This document shows positions 24,280 through 36,204 of a stretch of 64,000 nucleotides of DNA, piece after piece. The DNA comes from Filobasidium wieringae (Eukaryota > Basidiomycota > Tremellomycetes > Filobasidiales > Filobasidiaceae), in contig BCIV01000007.1 of assembly GCA_001600055.1 (NCBI GenBank), positions 806,001 through 870,000 on the forward strand. The letters are read 5' to 3'. Under the pieces are notes generated by a model. The model saw only the letters and a list, made by a program, of their open reading frames with translations. It was not told the origin of the DNA and ran no database searches. The stretch's first letter is position 1. Each line of letters begins with the position of its first letter. Both the position numbers and the translations under genes were made by a program.

Positions 24280-24835
24280 TCTTAATGAAATCTAGTGAAG
24301 AATGAAGTTGATCTTAGATCACAAGCAGCTCGACTCTATCGGATCTCAAGAATATCGAATATTTCTGATGATCCTGCAAGGGAGAAAGTCGTTTGTTGAC
24401 TTTTTGTATTTTTCTGGGGCAACGCAACAAAAAGGCGCGGAACCGGGAAAAGGGGCGACGTTCGTATAAAACTCATGTCTGCGGCGGGGCTGAAGTCGAG
24501 GTAGGGAGGACTGAAGGAAATAAGCAATTGGTCAGGATCAAAGCTCAAGCGTGATACTATCCTAGAGGCCTAGAGAGAGGATCTTTGATTCTTTCATTTC
24601 ATTTTGTTCAGTCGTTGACTACCATGACTACATTCATTAATGATCCTCATCCGCTTCTTCTTTCAACTCGACTACTTCATGAACCCGCATTGGCAAATCT
24701 ATCGATCGAGAGTTTACTGATGCTCCGAGTAAGGAGGCTGAGCTTTCCTTGGCTGGTTACCCTTGGTGTCTCCTCCCTAATAGCGTAAACCGAGCCGGAT
24801 GTTCGAATCAGCTAACGTCCCAAAGATAAAACGGC

Positions 24836-25317
24836 TCAGGGTTGAAGACTGACCTGAGGACTAGGCAATCCCTGTCCAGCCTCTTTCCTCTCCCTCATCT
24901 CCTTCACTCCCATTCCACCTCCACCAGTTCCATCATGAACCTTGGCATCCTCCTTACTCCTAACGGCTGCGTCCTTATCGACCGATCCGCTCCTCCTGCT
25001 CTCCGGGGAAGCTCCAGCGATGGTCTGTTTACCTTCCTGGGAGGGGGAAGAACCTCCGGTGTGCAAGGGTGGACCGGGGACCGCTCCGGCGGCCGAAGCT
25101 CCGGGTTGAGGTTGGTTGGAGGAAGATCGACGGACAGAGTTGTGGTCCTCGTTGTATTGCTTGAGAGGGGTGTTGAATGCGTAAAGACCTCCTGCTACAC
25201 CTATTTATATAGAGGGAGTGAAGTTGAATGGTCAGTATTTAGGTAATGACGGAGGGTGGAGATGGACTTACCGACTACACCGGCGAGAAGAAGAGGAGCG
25301 TTTCGTTTGAGGGCCAT
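24836..25317 (-). CDS. Small protein with one N-terminal membrane segment, unknown function
   Basis: Two exons joined by a GTAAGT...AATAG intron give about 131 residues. The N-terminus MALKRNAPLLLAGVVGGVAG continues into GLYAFNTPLKQYN and forms one hydrophobic segment after two positive residues; the rest is hydrophilic, with Gly-rich and charged stretches and an SQ/SP-rich middle. A mitochondrial inner-membrane or ER location would fit, as an inference. I do not recognise a family. The stop is at 24836-24838. The 5' flank has a short tandem repeat (about 25358-25392). Confidence 0.7.
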
Positions 25318-26781
25318 CTTTGTTTAGTATTTGGTCTGGTATGAGTTGTGGTTCGACAAGTGTGCAAGTGTCAAGTGTGCAAGTGTCAAGTGTTATGATG
25401 TTGTAGGTGTTGCGAAATGAGGTTCCGTGAAGTGGAAGAGTTCAGCACTTCTCTATTCGCTGTGAGCCAGCCTGGCTAAGGTTAGACTCATCGAGATCGA
25501 GAACACCTCAGCGTCTAACCGGATGACGTCAAACCTCGCTCATCCATTTTATAAATACACGTCACGTTTGTTCAATCAGGCTGGATGAGGGTGATACGTC
25601 AGCTGCGCGCGTGATAAGACCCTTTCCTTGGTTCCCTGCCATGCGAACGCCCAGCAGAAGAAGGGTGGACACGCTGAAACGAGATGAACCGAACGGATGC
25701 GACATGGTCCGCTGTGCTGCCTTGGCTGTGGGAACATGCGAAGTGAAGGTATGCCGATGTGACCCGAGCATGAGCTGTCGCAGTAAGACTCGACGTGAGT
25801 GCAGATATGATCACGAGCGAAGGCAGGTGATATCAGACAAAGACGGGGAATCGGTGAGATCCGGGTGATCCGGTTCGGCGTTTCAAGTGAAAGAAATGGG
25901 GTTGCGACTTGTTTTCTTTGTGTCGAGGGCGAGTTTTAAGCTTTTGATCGGTCGATCAGCATCAATCAATCTCATCAAAACACAACACAACTCTGGCTGC
26001 TCTACGCCGCTACACCCGTGCGACAACGGAAGCCTTTTCTTCTCAGCCTTCTTTATTGAGACTCAAAGGATGTCTCGCCAATAACGATAACGACATCGAT
26101 CTTCCACGTTTCCCTCGAGTAACGTCATTCTCCTATCTTCTGCTCTCCTGCTCGCACGTTCAAATACTCTCAAAGGGACACCTCATTCGCTCTCTTTCTC
26201 ATCTTCGTTTGGAATAATCGGCCTCACCTGGATCGTCGGATCGTCAGGATCAAAGGGCGCACATCAGCTAAAAGACGGGTCCGAATGGTATCCATCATCA
26301 ACATTCAACTTTGGACGGAAAACTGAATCACTCAGCTTCAAATTCGATACTCTAACAATTGACATTTGAAACTCGATCTTTCAGTGTCGGAGAACACCCA
26401 GAAACCTGGTAAGCTCTGCTATAAATTTTGACGGCCAGGCGGACTCCTACTTACCGTTTCGCGCACAACCCTTTGATGGATTGACAATCTGGCAGCCACT
26501 TGTTGAAACAGTAGAATCATCCTTAGCTCGGCTGGTAATACCCAAGTTACGACTCACATATCTCTTAGCAAGGAATGAGAGGCGCAGAGCAATTCCTTGT
26601 CTTATCAGCTTGTTAGGGTTGCCTTTGGAAGTCATACCGATCAGCAAAGTATCCTGATCCCAGACAGGTAAGCTTTACACTCTGCCTTTTTGATATGATC
26701 AAAAGTAGGGCTGATACGGGGTACCATCGCTCGTAGTATCGCTAACGACCTCGAAACATACGAGCAACCTCCGCATTTATC
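25318..26781. other. Intergenic region between divergent genes
   Basis: About 1.46 kb separates the small membrane-protein gene (-) from the 840-residue gene (+). It must contain both promoters. A TATAAA-like element lies near 25548-25557. Upstream non-coding exons of the downstream gene are possible around 26300-26760, where GT and AG signals are frequent, but I cannot prove them. No coding frame here looks real. Confidence 0.5.
25358..25392. repeat. Short tandem repeat CAAGTGTG/CAAGTGT
   Basis: The 15-bp unit CAAGTGTGCAAGTGT is present about two and a half times just upstream of the small membrane-protein gene (start at 25317, minus strand). It lies in the probable 5' leader or core promoter. 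Confidence 0.75.
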
Positions 26782-29304
26782 ATGCTTCCTCATTACCCCC
26801 CGCATCAAGGCTCGTACCCAAAGACATCTCGGATCCCTTTACACCGCTCAAGAACCGAAAACCATCCTCCCGAACCGCACACCTCCCCCATCCCCATCCC
26901 CTACCCAGATGCTTCCCTCGTTTCCGCAGCGCATAAGAACGGGAGCAAACCTCATCAATTATTGAAACCTACCCATCGTCGGGCTCACACAAGCGGTAAT
27001 CTTGTTCCCCAGAAACACTCGCCTGTCGTGAGGGAAGTCGACGAGTTTGGGAAAAGGGGAAGAACTAGGACGGTCGTCCCGATCATCGCTGGGGAAGACT
27101 GGGTGGCTCCTTTTGCTCGTCCTGTAGCTGGAGGGAGGATGAAAACGGGACTCGAGAAGGATAGGGCTTTATTGAGTGGAAGGATGTTAGGGATCAGGGA
27201 ACCGGAGAGGAAGGTCAAGACGCCTGAGCCTGGGACCAGTGGTCCTGTCTCTGGGGCTGAGAAGGGACTAGGTCTCAGGATGGGTTTGAGTTCGGGGAGG
27301 GAAGGGGAGTGGCAAGGAAGGATCGCTTCCCCACGCGGAACTCCCCGAGCTATCCGTTCAGTTTCTCCTATTCTGCCCAGTGCGCCTGATTCTGGAACCG
27401 ACCATGAAGATATGAACTTGGGGATAGGTAGTTGGGACAAGGTCGAAGGGGCAGTCGGGCTTCCTATGCAAACACCACACGAAGATCAACAGCAGTCTAT
27501 TCCCGATTTGTCAAAGGATACTGAATCGGAGACGGAGAGGGAACAAGAAATCCGAGGGATCGAGGAAGAACTGTGCGATGCGATGGAAAACAGTCTCGAG
27601 CTTGGGATGACGGAGGATGAAGTGGAGAGGGTCCTTTGTGATACAGAAGATCTAGGTGATAGAAGCGAGACGATCAGAATCAAGGGGAAGAGGAAAGGGG
27701 CGGTGGAGAGGGAAGAGGAAGGGAGAGGTTATCCTGATAAGAAGGGCAAGTTGGTTGGGTTGGATCTGGATATAGCGTCGAACGCGGATGAGAATGAGGA
27801 TATGGATCGGACCGTTAGAGGAAGGGCGGTCAATACGATTTCCGTAAGACAGGAGAAGAAATACAGACGTCCCATTAGTTTCATCAAAAGGGATTCTTCA
27901 TTGGCCTTACCCTCTTCCGCCAATATTTACGCAGAGGCGACAATCATCTCGCGACCTGTGATGAGGGAGTCTAACTCGCAGACCATCCATTCTGTGTCTC
28001 CCCTGAAGAAGAGACCTTCGATCGATCATCTGATCAAGGGGTTAGAACCCATCGATTCAGGCCCAACTCCTTCGAACAGGTTTTGGACGAAAAGGGAAAG
28101 ACCAGAGAGGAGAGGAACGCTGCCTACTGTCTTACGCGCACCTACGCCTCAAAGTCGCTCGGAACAGAAAGCAAGACCTAGTTTGGTCAAGCAAATCACG
28201 GACGTCTTATTAAGCCCCAAAAATGGGACCATCTCGCTGGATGAAAACTCAGAGCCCGAATGGACCGAGGCAGAACGTAATAAGACGGCATGCATCTCGT
28301 TGAAACGGATTCAGGACGATGATATGGAGCGGATCATGCATTCTTATCAAACCCAAAGCCGCTCGCATTCCCCCGCTTCTCAACTGGAGGCGATATATAA
28401 AGCGGAAAGGGCTCAGAACGGGACTATCGATTCCCAAGGGATGTCTTGGGAAACTTTGCATAAGAGGAACGTCATGGATAGAGCTAGATGTGTGGGGAAC
28501 GAATGGATGAAAGCGGGGAACAGGAACTCCATCGATACGTTGCCCAGATCGCCGGTCAAGCCTAGCGATTCCTCTGATCGACCTCGTGGCCATCTACGTG
28601 AGAGATCGATCTCATACGCCGTTCCTTCCCCCACCAAGAAGATGTTTTCCGCCCAGTCGAACGAGAAAATGATCAGGAGACAGAGCGACGGGGAACATAC
28701 GTTGATGCATACTAGATGGGACGGATCAAAGACTCCGCTCAACGAGCAAGACCATCCGGCTCATTACGCCGCTTTACTAGAACATCGCTTGAAACGTCAA
28801 CGCAGCAAACAAAGCTTGAAGGCGGCTAGGAATAGTACGATCTCGACTCAAGATGTTTTCGGAATGGATAAAGACAGGGATACAGAATCGGACAGATACA
28901 CCCCTTCGTCCATGGGTGCTCCTCCTGTGGCGATCGAGCGCTGGAGGTCGCAATTGGGGCATGTAAGCGGGTCCAGGAATCCCTATACAAGATCTTCTAC
29001 CCGTCAACCTTCCCCCGGACTGGAATCATCTCGAACGCATCATAAGCAGAACAAGACTCAACCCCTGTCTCTGGACTTGACGTACTCCCGTCCATCCAGC
29101 TATCCGAGATCTTGCCATAGTCAGGAAAGCTGTATACCTCAATCGGCATGCTCGGTCTCCAGCTTTGACGCCAAGACCGCTTATGACCAAGTCAAGACGG
29201 AGGCAGGATATGTCTCATTTGACCAGATTCTTGGACTGAAACAAGATGAAGAAGCGGAAGAAGAAACGACTGGCCGCATGGAGTCCCCAGTCTCTGAGTT
29301 ATGA
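26782..29304 (+). CDS. 840-residue disordered protein, unknown function
   Basis: A single uninterrupted frame starts MLPHYPPHQGSYPKT at 26782 and stops at 29302-29304. Composition is Arg, Lys, Ser, Glu and Pro rich, with no membrane segment, no zinc ligands and no enzyme motif. Possible conserved linear blocks are RRAHTSGNL, RTVVPIIAGEDWVAPFARP, SPLKKRPSIDHLIKGLEPI and SYAVPSPTKKMFS; several contain S/T-P sites that a proline-directed kinase could use. The acidic stretch about residues 240-310 (EELCDAMENSLELGMTEDEV) is helical in character. The lack of introns is unusual here. Coding status is likely from frame length and codon use; function is not guessable from sequence. Confidence 0.75.
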   Translation: MLPHYPPHQGSYPKTSRIPLHRSRTENHPPEPHTSPIPIPYPDASLVSAAHKNGSKPHQLLKPTHRRAHTSGNLVPQKHSPVVREVDEFGKRGRTRTVVPIIAGEDWVAPFARPVAGGRMKTGLEKDRALLSGRMLGIREPERKVKTPEPGTSGPVSGAEKGLGLRMGLSSGREGEWQGRIASPRGTPRAIRSVSPILPSAPDSGTDHEDMNLGIGSWDKVEGAVGLPMQTPHEDQQQSIPDLSKDTESETEREQEIRGIEEELCDAMENSLELGMTEDEVERVLCDTEDLGDRSETIRIKGKRKGAVEREEEGRGYPDKKGKLVGLDLDIASNADENEDMDRTVRGRAVNTISVRQEKKYRRPISFIKRDSSLALPSSANIYAEATIISRPVMRESNSQTIHSVSPLKKRPSIDHLIKGLEPIDSGPTPSNRFWTKRERPERRGTLPTVLRAPTPQSRSEQKARPSLVKQITDVLLSPKNGTISLDENSEPEWTEAERNKTACISLKRIQDDDMERIMHSYQTQSRSHSPASQLEAIYKAERAQNGTIDSQGMSWETLHKRNVMDRARCVGNEWMKAGNRNSIDTLPRSPVKPSDSSDRPRGHLRERSISYAVPSPTKKMFSAQSNEKMIRRQSDGEHTLMHTRWDGSKTPLNEQDHPAHYAALLEHRLKRQRSKQSLKAARNSTISTQDVFGMDKDRDTESDRYTPSSMGAPPVAIERWRSQLGHVSGSRNPYTRSSTRQPSPGLESSRTHHKQNKTQPLSLDLTYSRPSSYPRSCHSQESCIPQSACSVSSFDAKTAYDQVKTEAGYVSFDQILGLKQDEEAEEETTGRMESPVSEL

Positions 29305-29643
29305 CGAGCGGACACGCGTATTTGAAGAGACATAAGAATTGACGACAAAACATACTCACGAGACTTGACTTTGTATCCTATGACCAGCAAGAACTTGATC
29401 GATCGTTTCGAATCTTGCACCGTTCATGTTTCAGGTTGCACAGTTGACAAGCGCGTCCGGCGGCTCCCTTGCGCGCTTTTGTTTGGCTCTAAGTCCGAAA
29501 AAACCTGCGCGACCTTGTCTATTCAGAAAATACTGCCTCTGTTGCAACATCTCCCTTCCCGCAAGCTTTTGACCCTTTCCCTCCTTACCCCCAAAAGTCC
29601 ATCATTTTGCAGACCGATATCACCCGATACTCAAACTGTAGAT
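29305..29643. promoter_or_regulatory. Promoter and 5' leader of ribosomal protein eL22
   Basis: 339 bp with a pyrimidine-rich stretch (CCCTTTCCCTCCTTACCCCC at about 29573-29592) shortly before the start codon, a common feature of ribosomal protein genes. No TATA box is seen. Confidence 0.5.
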
Positions 29644-30304
29644 ATGGTACGTTTTGTCCGGTTGGGCGCTTGACGGGTCATGATCTGATGATTTTGATGT
29701 CATTTTATTGCTTTTGTTTACCCTTCTTCCTGAACTGCCTTACCGGATCATCTACCTGTCTTCGCATCTCATGACAAATGTCCTACCCCTATTCTCCCGG
29801 TGCTATGCTGGACAATTTACTTCTATAGCCTAAAGCCACTTCCTCCGCTGCTCACAAGTTCGTCGTCGACTACTCTGTCCCCGCTGGTGACCAGGTCTTC
29901 GATGCCGCTGGTTACGAGAAGTTCTTGAACGACCGTATCAAGGTTGAGGGAAAGACCGGTCAGCTCGGTGACAACATCCAGTTGAAGAGGGATGGTGAGT
30001 AATGATACTTGAAATCAAGCGGGACCCAGATTTTAATCGGACGTTGGTCTTTTATCAGGTGCCAAGCTCGTCTTGACCGCCCAGACCCACTTCTCCAAAA
30101 GGTACCTCAAGTACTTGACCAAGAAGTTCTTGAAGAAGAACCAGTTGGAGGTGAGCGAGCATCGTTAATGAAATGATTCCAGAACAAAAGCTAATCACTC
30201 CTGCTGTCATACAGAACTTCTTGCGAGTTGTTGCCACCTCCAAGGACACCTACTCCCTCCGATACTTCAAGGTTGACCAGGATGAGGAGGCCGACGAGGA
30301 GTAA
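29644..30304 (+). CDS. RPL22: 60S ribosomal protein eL22
   Basis: Structural protein of the large ribosomal subunit. The first coding exon holds only the ATG (29644-29646), followed at once by a GTACGT intron to 29828. The later exons give [19 protein letters not shown], then [39 protein letters not shown] and [19 protein letters not shown], then [20 protein letters not shown] and the acidic tail DQDEEADEE. Total about 125 residues, normal for the family. Codons are strongly biased, as expected of high expression. Very sure of identity. Confidence 0.96.
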
Positions 30305-30904
30305 ACTTGTCGACTACCTGATGCTGTGATCTGTCTTGGAGATGGAGCAGAAAAGGAACACCTTGATACGGGAAGGGATGCCGGGTATGACGATGTATCT
30401 TGTGTAGCGGACAGACTCGGTTCTTAGAGCTGTAACGATGGCATAATTCGTCTACTAATGCAGCAGCTCTGAGCTACCCCTGAGCCTATTCGTGTCGAAG
30501 TCAGGACACTATAGCTATGACATTCTCGAACGATGCTTCTCGTATCGGACGACATCTGAACTCGGGGCAAGGCATGTTACGTTGTCTCATTCTTGTCTGT
30601 AGACCTGTAGGCTCTTGATTGCCCTGGTCACCGGCTTTCCGATTTTAGAGATGTATGGATGAACATCGCGTGACCGGATACTCGCCGCCAGCCGTTTGCG
30701 ATTGTGACGTTCAGTACCGGCACACAATAAACATTCACGCTATGTTGACTAAATCCTAGATTCCAGCAGTATCAGAACTAACAGCGCTAGTTCTTCCCTT
30801 CCGATACGGTTCAAGCATCTAGACAAGCTACCTGAGCCAACAACCGAAACAACTGGCCGTAGCCATAACTCCTTACAGAAGCACAACTCAATTCAAGCTA
30901 CACC
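30305..30904. other. Intergenic region between RPL22 and the adaptor beta subunit
   Basis: 600 bp holding the RPL22 3' untranslated region and the promoter of the adaptor gene. I see no frame or repeat worth calling. Confidence 0.5.
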
Positions 30905-33900
30905 ATGAGCCGGGCACCCCCTAGGAAAGGTACGTTCCCGACTCAAAGGTGATCGATCCATAAGACGGGATCTTGCTCAGCTGGATTATGATATCTATAG
31001 GAGAGAACTTTGAGCTCCGAGCTGAGCTCAACTCCGAGTATCGAGATAAAAGGGCAGATGCGATTAAACGTGTTATCGCTAACATGACCGTGGGGAAGGA
31101 TGTGTCTGGGTTGTTTCCAGATGTACTGAAGAACATGGTGAGCTTTGTTGCTCAATTGAAGCATTGATGTGATCTGATATGAGCTCTACATTGTAGCAAA
31201 CGGATGATTTGGAGCAGAAGAAGGTGAGTTGTTATTCCGGTACATGTTTGAGCTATTTAAACTGATCTCGGATCTCTGTTTATAGCTTGTTTATCTCTAC
31301 CTAATGAACTATGCGAAGACGCAACCAGAACTAGTCATCTTAGCTGTGAATACCTTTGTGAAGGTAAGTCTATGCACCACAACTCCTGGAATCACTTGTT
31401 GAGCTTATTGGTTGCGATTTAGGACACGGCCGACCACAACCCCCTCATTCGAGCATTAGCCATTCGGACGATGTCGACACTACGAGCGGAGAAGATCTTG
31501 ACATATCTTGGAGACCCTCTGAATCGATGCTTACGAGATGAGAATCCTTATGTACGGAAAACAGCAGCGCTTTGTGTGGCCAAGGCGTTCGAGTTGAAGC
31601 CTGAGCTTTGTGTGGAATGGGGCTTCGTGGAGATCTTGAGAGATTTGGTTGGTGATGGAAACCCTATGGTGAGTGGTTCCTGGGCCCAAGATTTATATAA
31701 GTGCTTACGATTCGGAACTGCAGGTGGTTGCAAATGCTGTGACCGCTCTTATGGACATCCATGAAGCCGCTCAATCGCAACCCCCATCACGATCATCCTC
31801 TCCTGCAGACGAAGATTCCCCACCTCCATCAGCTACCAGACCTTCCCCTACTTTATTCATCATCGATCCTCCTACATTATCCAAATTGCTGTTAGCGCTC
31901 AACGAATGTTCAGAATGGGGTCGAATCGCGCTGCTGAACGCTCTGGCAAGGTATAAGACTTATAACGAGAAGGAGAGCGAACATATCTGTGAAAGAGTCA
32001 TGCCTCAATTCCAGCACGCGAATGCTGCTGTAGTATTGGGCGCTGTAAAGGTAGGTGTGTTGGGTCAAGAAAGCGGCATCACATAGCTAACGAGATATCT
32101 GTATTTCCATTAGGTTATCATGATCCATATGAAGCATGTTGCCCGACAAGAACTGATAACGCAGTTGGTAAAGAAGATGGCGCCTCCGCTTGGTAGGGTT
32201 TGGTCTTCGGGTTTATCATCTAGTCAGCATGCTGATTAGCGCCTCTGGGTCCACCAGTCACCCTGGTATCTTCCGCTCCTGAGGTTCAATGGGTCGCATT
32301 GCGAAATATCAACCTGCTGCTACAAAAACGACCAGATATCCTTGCAAACGAAGTACGAGTCTTCTTCTGCAAGTATAACGATCCACCATATGTCAAGGTC
32401 GAGAAGCTGGATATCATGGTCAGGCTGGCACATGAGCGGAACGTAGATACTTTGTTGGGAGAGCTGCGGGAGTAAGTCCTTCGGTCACCTATACCATTTC
32501 CTAACATGGAGACACGGACCTGACTGTAACATATCAGATATGCTTCAGAGGTGGACGTTGACTTTGTACGGAAAGCTGTCAAGGCTATTGGTCAGACCGC
32601 TATCAAGATCGAGTCGGCTGCCGGAAAATGTGTTCAGCTATTGCTAGATCTCATCCAAACCAGAGTATCTTATGTTGTGCAGGAAGCGGTAGTCGTCATC
32701 AAAGTCAGTGGAGATGATGTTTACATCTCTTGCTTGCGAGCTGATCGATGCAATCGTCGTGGCTTGCATAGGATATCTTCCGAAAGTACCCTCATAGCTA
32801 TGAAGGAATCATTCCAACTCTATGTGCAAACCTGGACGAGTTAGACGAACCGGAAGCCAAAGCGTCGCTTATCTGGATCATTGGGGAGTACGCAGAGAAG
32901 ATCGAGAACGCAGACGAGCTGTTGGCTATCTTCCTCGATGTGTTCAAGGAGGAGCCATATGCTGTAAGTCCAGTAATTCTGTCAATGAGACGGTGATAGG
33001 GGACTAGAACTGTTTCTCTTCGTTCTGCTCAGGTTCAACTACAAACCGTTACTGCTATCGTCAAATTGTTCTTGAAAAAACCTGATAGCGCTCAGGCGAT
33101 CGTGCAGCGGGTACTACAAACTGCGACAAAGGAATCAGACAACCCTGACGTGCGGGACAAAGCCTATGTATATTGGAGACTGCTATCTACTGATCCTGCT
33201 GCAGCAAAGGTGAGTTGCCCAAGCTCCACACAAATACGATCGAGATGGGCTGACTGGCCGTGTTTACGTCCTCATTGCAGGCTGTTGTGCTTTCCGTCAA
33301 ACCACCTATCTCCCTTCCACAAACGACCGTCTCTGCCGCCGTTCTCGAAGAGCTCATTAGCGAAATCTCTTCCCTCGCCAGTGTCTATCACAAACCCGCC
33401 GGAACGTTCATTGGGCGAGGACGGTATGGAGCAGATGAGATGAGCAAGAGGAGACTGGACGAGTGAGTTTTCCGATCATGCGAGATTTCCGATACAAACT
33501 TGAGATTTGACATCTGCCTTCCTGCATTATAGTCAACAAGAAGTTACCAGAGAGAAAGCGCTCGAGACGGTGGCACAGGGTCAAAAGGCAGAGAACCTGT
33601 TGGACTTTGATGATGACGAACCCATCAGCATGTCTTCCACCTCGCTATCATTCTCAAATACTCCTGCCAATCTATCAGGTTCTGCACCGGCTGCACCAGG
33701 AAAGACAGTCAAGAACCCAATGGACGAACTGATGGATCTATTCGCTGGTAGCGCGCTGAGTCCCGCGCCCACCGGCGAGTCTTCGACAGGGGTCAGCTTG
33801 AGTGGAAATGGACTGGGATCATCGAATGCGCTAAGTGGTTTGGGTGCGTTTGGCATGGGAGACCCATCTCCTACTGTGGGTACTTCGCCTATGCCTGCCT

Positions 33901-34079
33901 CCACTCCTTCACCTGCACCCCCGTCCGCGCCGGCGCAGAAGAAGGACGCGTTTTCTGGACTCGACGATTTCGGATTCGGATCGGGATCAGGAACTCCTAC
34001 TAAAACTGCAACACCACCGCCTGCAACGACAACGAATGGACAAAATAGTATGAATGACGATCTTCTAGGATTATTCTAG
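30905..34079 (+). CDS. Clathrin adaptor beta subunit (AP-1 beta, APL2-like)
   Basis: Large beta subunit of a clathrin adaptor, working at the trans-Golgi network and endosomes. The N-terminus [20 protein letters not shown] leads into an alpha-solenoid trunk with [58 protein letters not shown] and [18 protein letters not shown], all typical of beta-adaptins. The hinge has a clathrin box, LLDFDDDEP (about 33597), and a Ser/Pro/Gly-rich stretch. It ends NDDLLGLF at 34079, so there is no appendage (ear) domain, as in fungal APL2. A second clathrin-box-like motif is DDLLGLF at the end. About 13 exons, one of 27 nt (31197-31223, QTDDLEQKK). AP-2 beta (APL1) is the alternative; the hinge and missing ear favour AP-1. 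Confidence 0.92.
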
Positions 34080-34500
34080 TTTGTGTTACGCATGTAGAAT
34101 ATCCTTTTGAGCTCATCTCGAGTGCACCTTGTAACTAGACACACTCTACTATGCTGGATCAGGATCTGTTCCCTAACACCTCAAAGGACTTTCTGCAATG
34201 TCAATTGGACAACCTTCGTGCTGTTCGTGAGGCTTGTAAAGCTTGTAACACATATAATATACAGAGTCCTGCTACTTTGAACTGCCGAGTAGCAGTCACG
34301 TGAGAAGGCGATAACGGGTTGCCCCGGTCACCGGTCGGCTCGATATCGGTAGCTACACCACTGGCAGTGTACGTATATCTCTCGGCGTAGTATGGTGAGT
34401 AGATGAGTAGCGATGATCTCACAAGGCTAACAATGGTCCAAGATGTTTCATGAGCTTGGGCCATATGCCGAGTGAGCAATACCTCGCTTGTACCTTCACC
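34080..34500. other. Intergenic region between adaptor and epoxide hydrolase
   Basis: About 420 bp of 3' flank and promoter. An in-frame ATG at 34465 would add 12 residues to the epoxide hydrolase. No other feature is evident. Confidence 0.5.
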
Positions 34501-36204
34501 ATGACTTTCTCCTCTGCGTCGATTCCGGTAGAACCATTCACTGTCAATCACTCGACGCAGGAGATAGACGACCTCAAGACGCTGCTCCGTCTCTCCCCAC
34601 TTGACATCGAGACCTACGAGAATCGGGAGGACCATGCTCACGCATATGGTCCGTCACTGGCTTGGATGAAGGAAATGAAATCCTCATGGCTGTCGATGGA
34701 ATGGGAAAGCACTCTAGCGGACTTGAATCATTACCCCCAATTTATTGCTCAAATCCCCGACGTGGACCCAAAGACAGGTGATAAGGAAACTTTCAATGTA
34801 CATTTCGTCGGTATAGAGAGTCAAGACCCCAATGCGATCCCAGTGATAATCATGCACGGTTGGCCTGGAAGCTTTTACGAGATTTTGCCGCTCGTCCCTG
34901 TTCTGTTGCGAGCGAATCCCTCCTTACATATCATCATTCCTAGGTGAGTAGCGGACGGACGTCTCGAGCCTGGATTTCAAGCTTCTTACTGAACTCCATT
35001 TACGTTGGCTGCATCTGCAGTCTGATCGGATTCTCTTACTCTTCATCAGCCCCGCTCGACAGGGAATTCGGCACAGAGGGTACTGCAAGGGTGTTTAACA
35101 GCCTGATGAAAGGTTTAGGGTATCACAAGTACGTCGCGCAAGGTGGTGACCTGGGTTCGTGTTTGGCTAGGATCATGGCTATTCGTTACGACGAGTGTCA
35201 AGGTGAGCTGAGTCGATTGGTTTTGATACCTCTCGTATCTCGCAAGTGGTGCATCTAGAAGCTAACAAAACGGACACTTCTTTTGGTTTTCTCATCACTC
35301 TGACCTTCATTATCCCAACAGCTATTCATGGTAAGCATATCTAGCCTGTTCTTCCCCGCTCGCCTTCTGATTCAGCCTCAAATTCCCTTGTATGATACCG
35401 CATCGCTTGCCCCGACAGTCAATAACTTTGTCCCAGCGGCCAAACCTCCGTCGATCATCTCAAAATTGGCCGCCCCATTAATCCTCACCGATGCGGACAA
35501 ACGAGGTTTAGAGCGTTCCGAGTGGTTCGCCAGTGATGCTAGTGCTTATGCTGCTCAACATGCTACGAGACCGGCTACCATTGGATATGCTATAGCTAGT
35601 AGCCCCGTCGCGCTGTTAGCATGGTGAGTTCCTTTTGGCTTCATAACGTTGATAATATGTTGATGCGAGCTGGGAATCCCTGATGTCTACTCCTGATCCA
35701 CGAGCAGGATTGGCGAGAAATTCATTCACTGGACGGATAATACACCTTCGCATACCCACATGATCACCTGGCTTTCAATCTACTGGTTGACGCGTTCATA
35801 CCCCTCTTCTGTCTTCTACTATAGAGACCCTGTACTACAGTCATCACTCACCACTCGGCCTGGATTGGATGCGAAAGACCTCACGATTGACTTGAAGGGG
35901 ATGTACGTGGACAAGCCTATCGGATTTAGTAGATTTCCCAAGGATCTGTCGGTCGTACCTAGAAGTTGGGCAGAGTCGACGGGCCAGCTAGTCTTTTACA
36001 AGGAGCACCAAGTCGGTAAGTCACCGTTTTAATAAGATACAGAACACGACGAAATCCGATGGGGAATCGGTGTACTGAATGTCGATACACCTCTGACGAT
36101 CAGGTGGGCATTTCGCATCAACCGAACAACCGGAATTATTGGGCAAGGATCTTATCGATTTCCTTGACTTGGTTTGGGTTGGGGAACCTGGAAAAGGCGA
36201 CTGA
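34501..36204 (+). CDS. Epoxide hydrolase (alpha/beta hydrolase with EHN domain)
   Basis: Adds water to epoxides, detoxifying or processing lipid and xenobiotic epoxides. Six exons (34501-34943, 35021-35202, 35322-35330, 35419-35623, 35708-36015, 36104-36204) sum to 1,248 nt, 415 residues. The N-terminal EHN domain has VEPFTVNHSTQEIDDLKTLL and later WMKEMKSSWLSMEWES. The oxyanion motif is HGWPGSFYE (about residue 118), the nucleophile is Asp in QGGDLGS (about 189) and the catalytic His is in VGGHFASTEQP (about 384). Exon 3 is only 9 nt and contributes the AIHVNNF motif. The length fits microsomal-type fungal epoxide hydrolases, and no signal peptide is seen. The start could be 34465 instead. 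Confidence 0.93.
35322..35330 (+). other. 9-nt micro-exon in the epoxide hydrolase
   Basis: CTATTCATG between CCCAACAG and GTAAGC. With its neighbours it encodes AIHVNNF, the family motif that follows the nucleophile elbow. Without it the Ala-Ile-His motif is lost, though the frame is kept. Confidence 0.85.
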
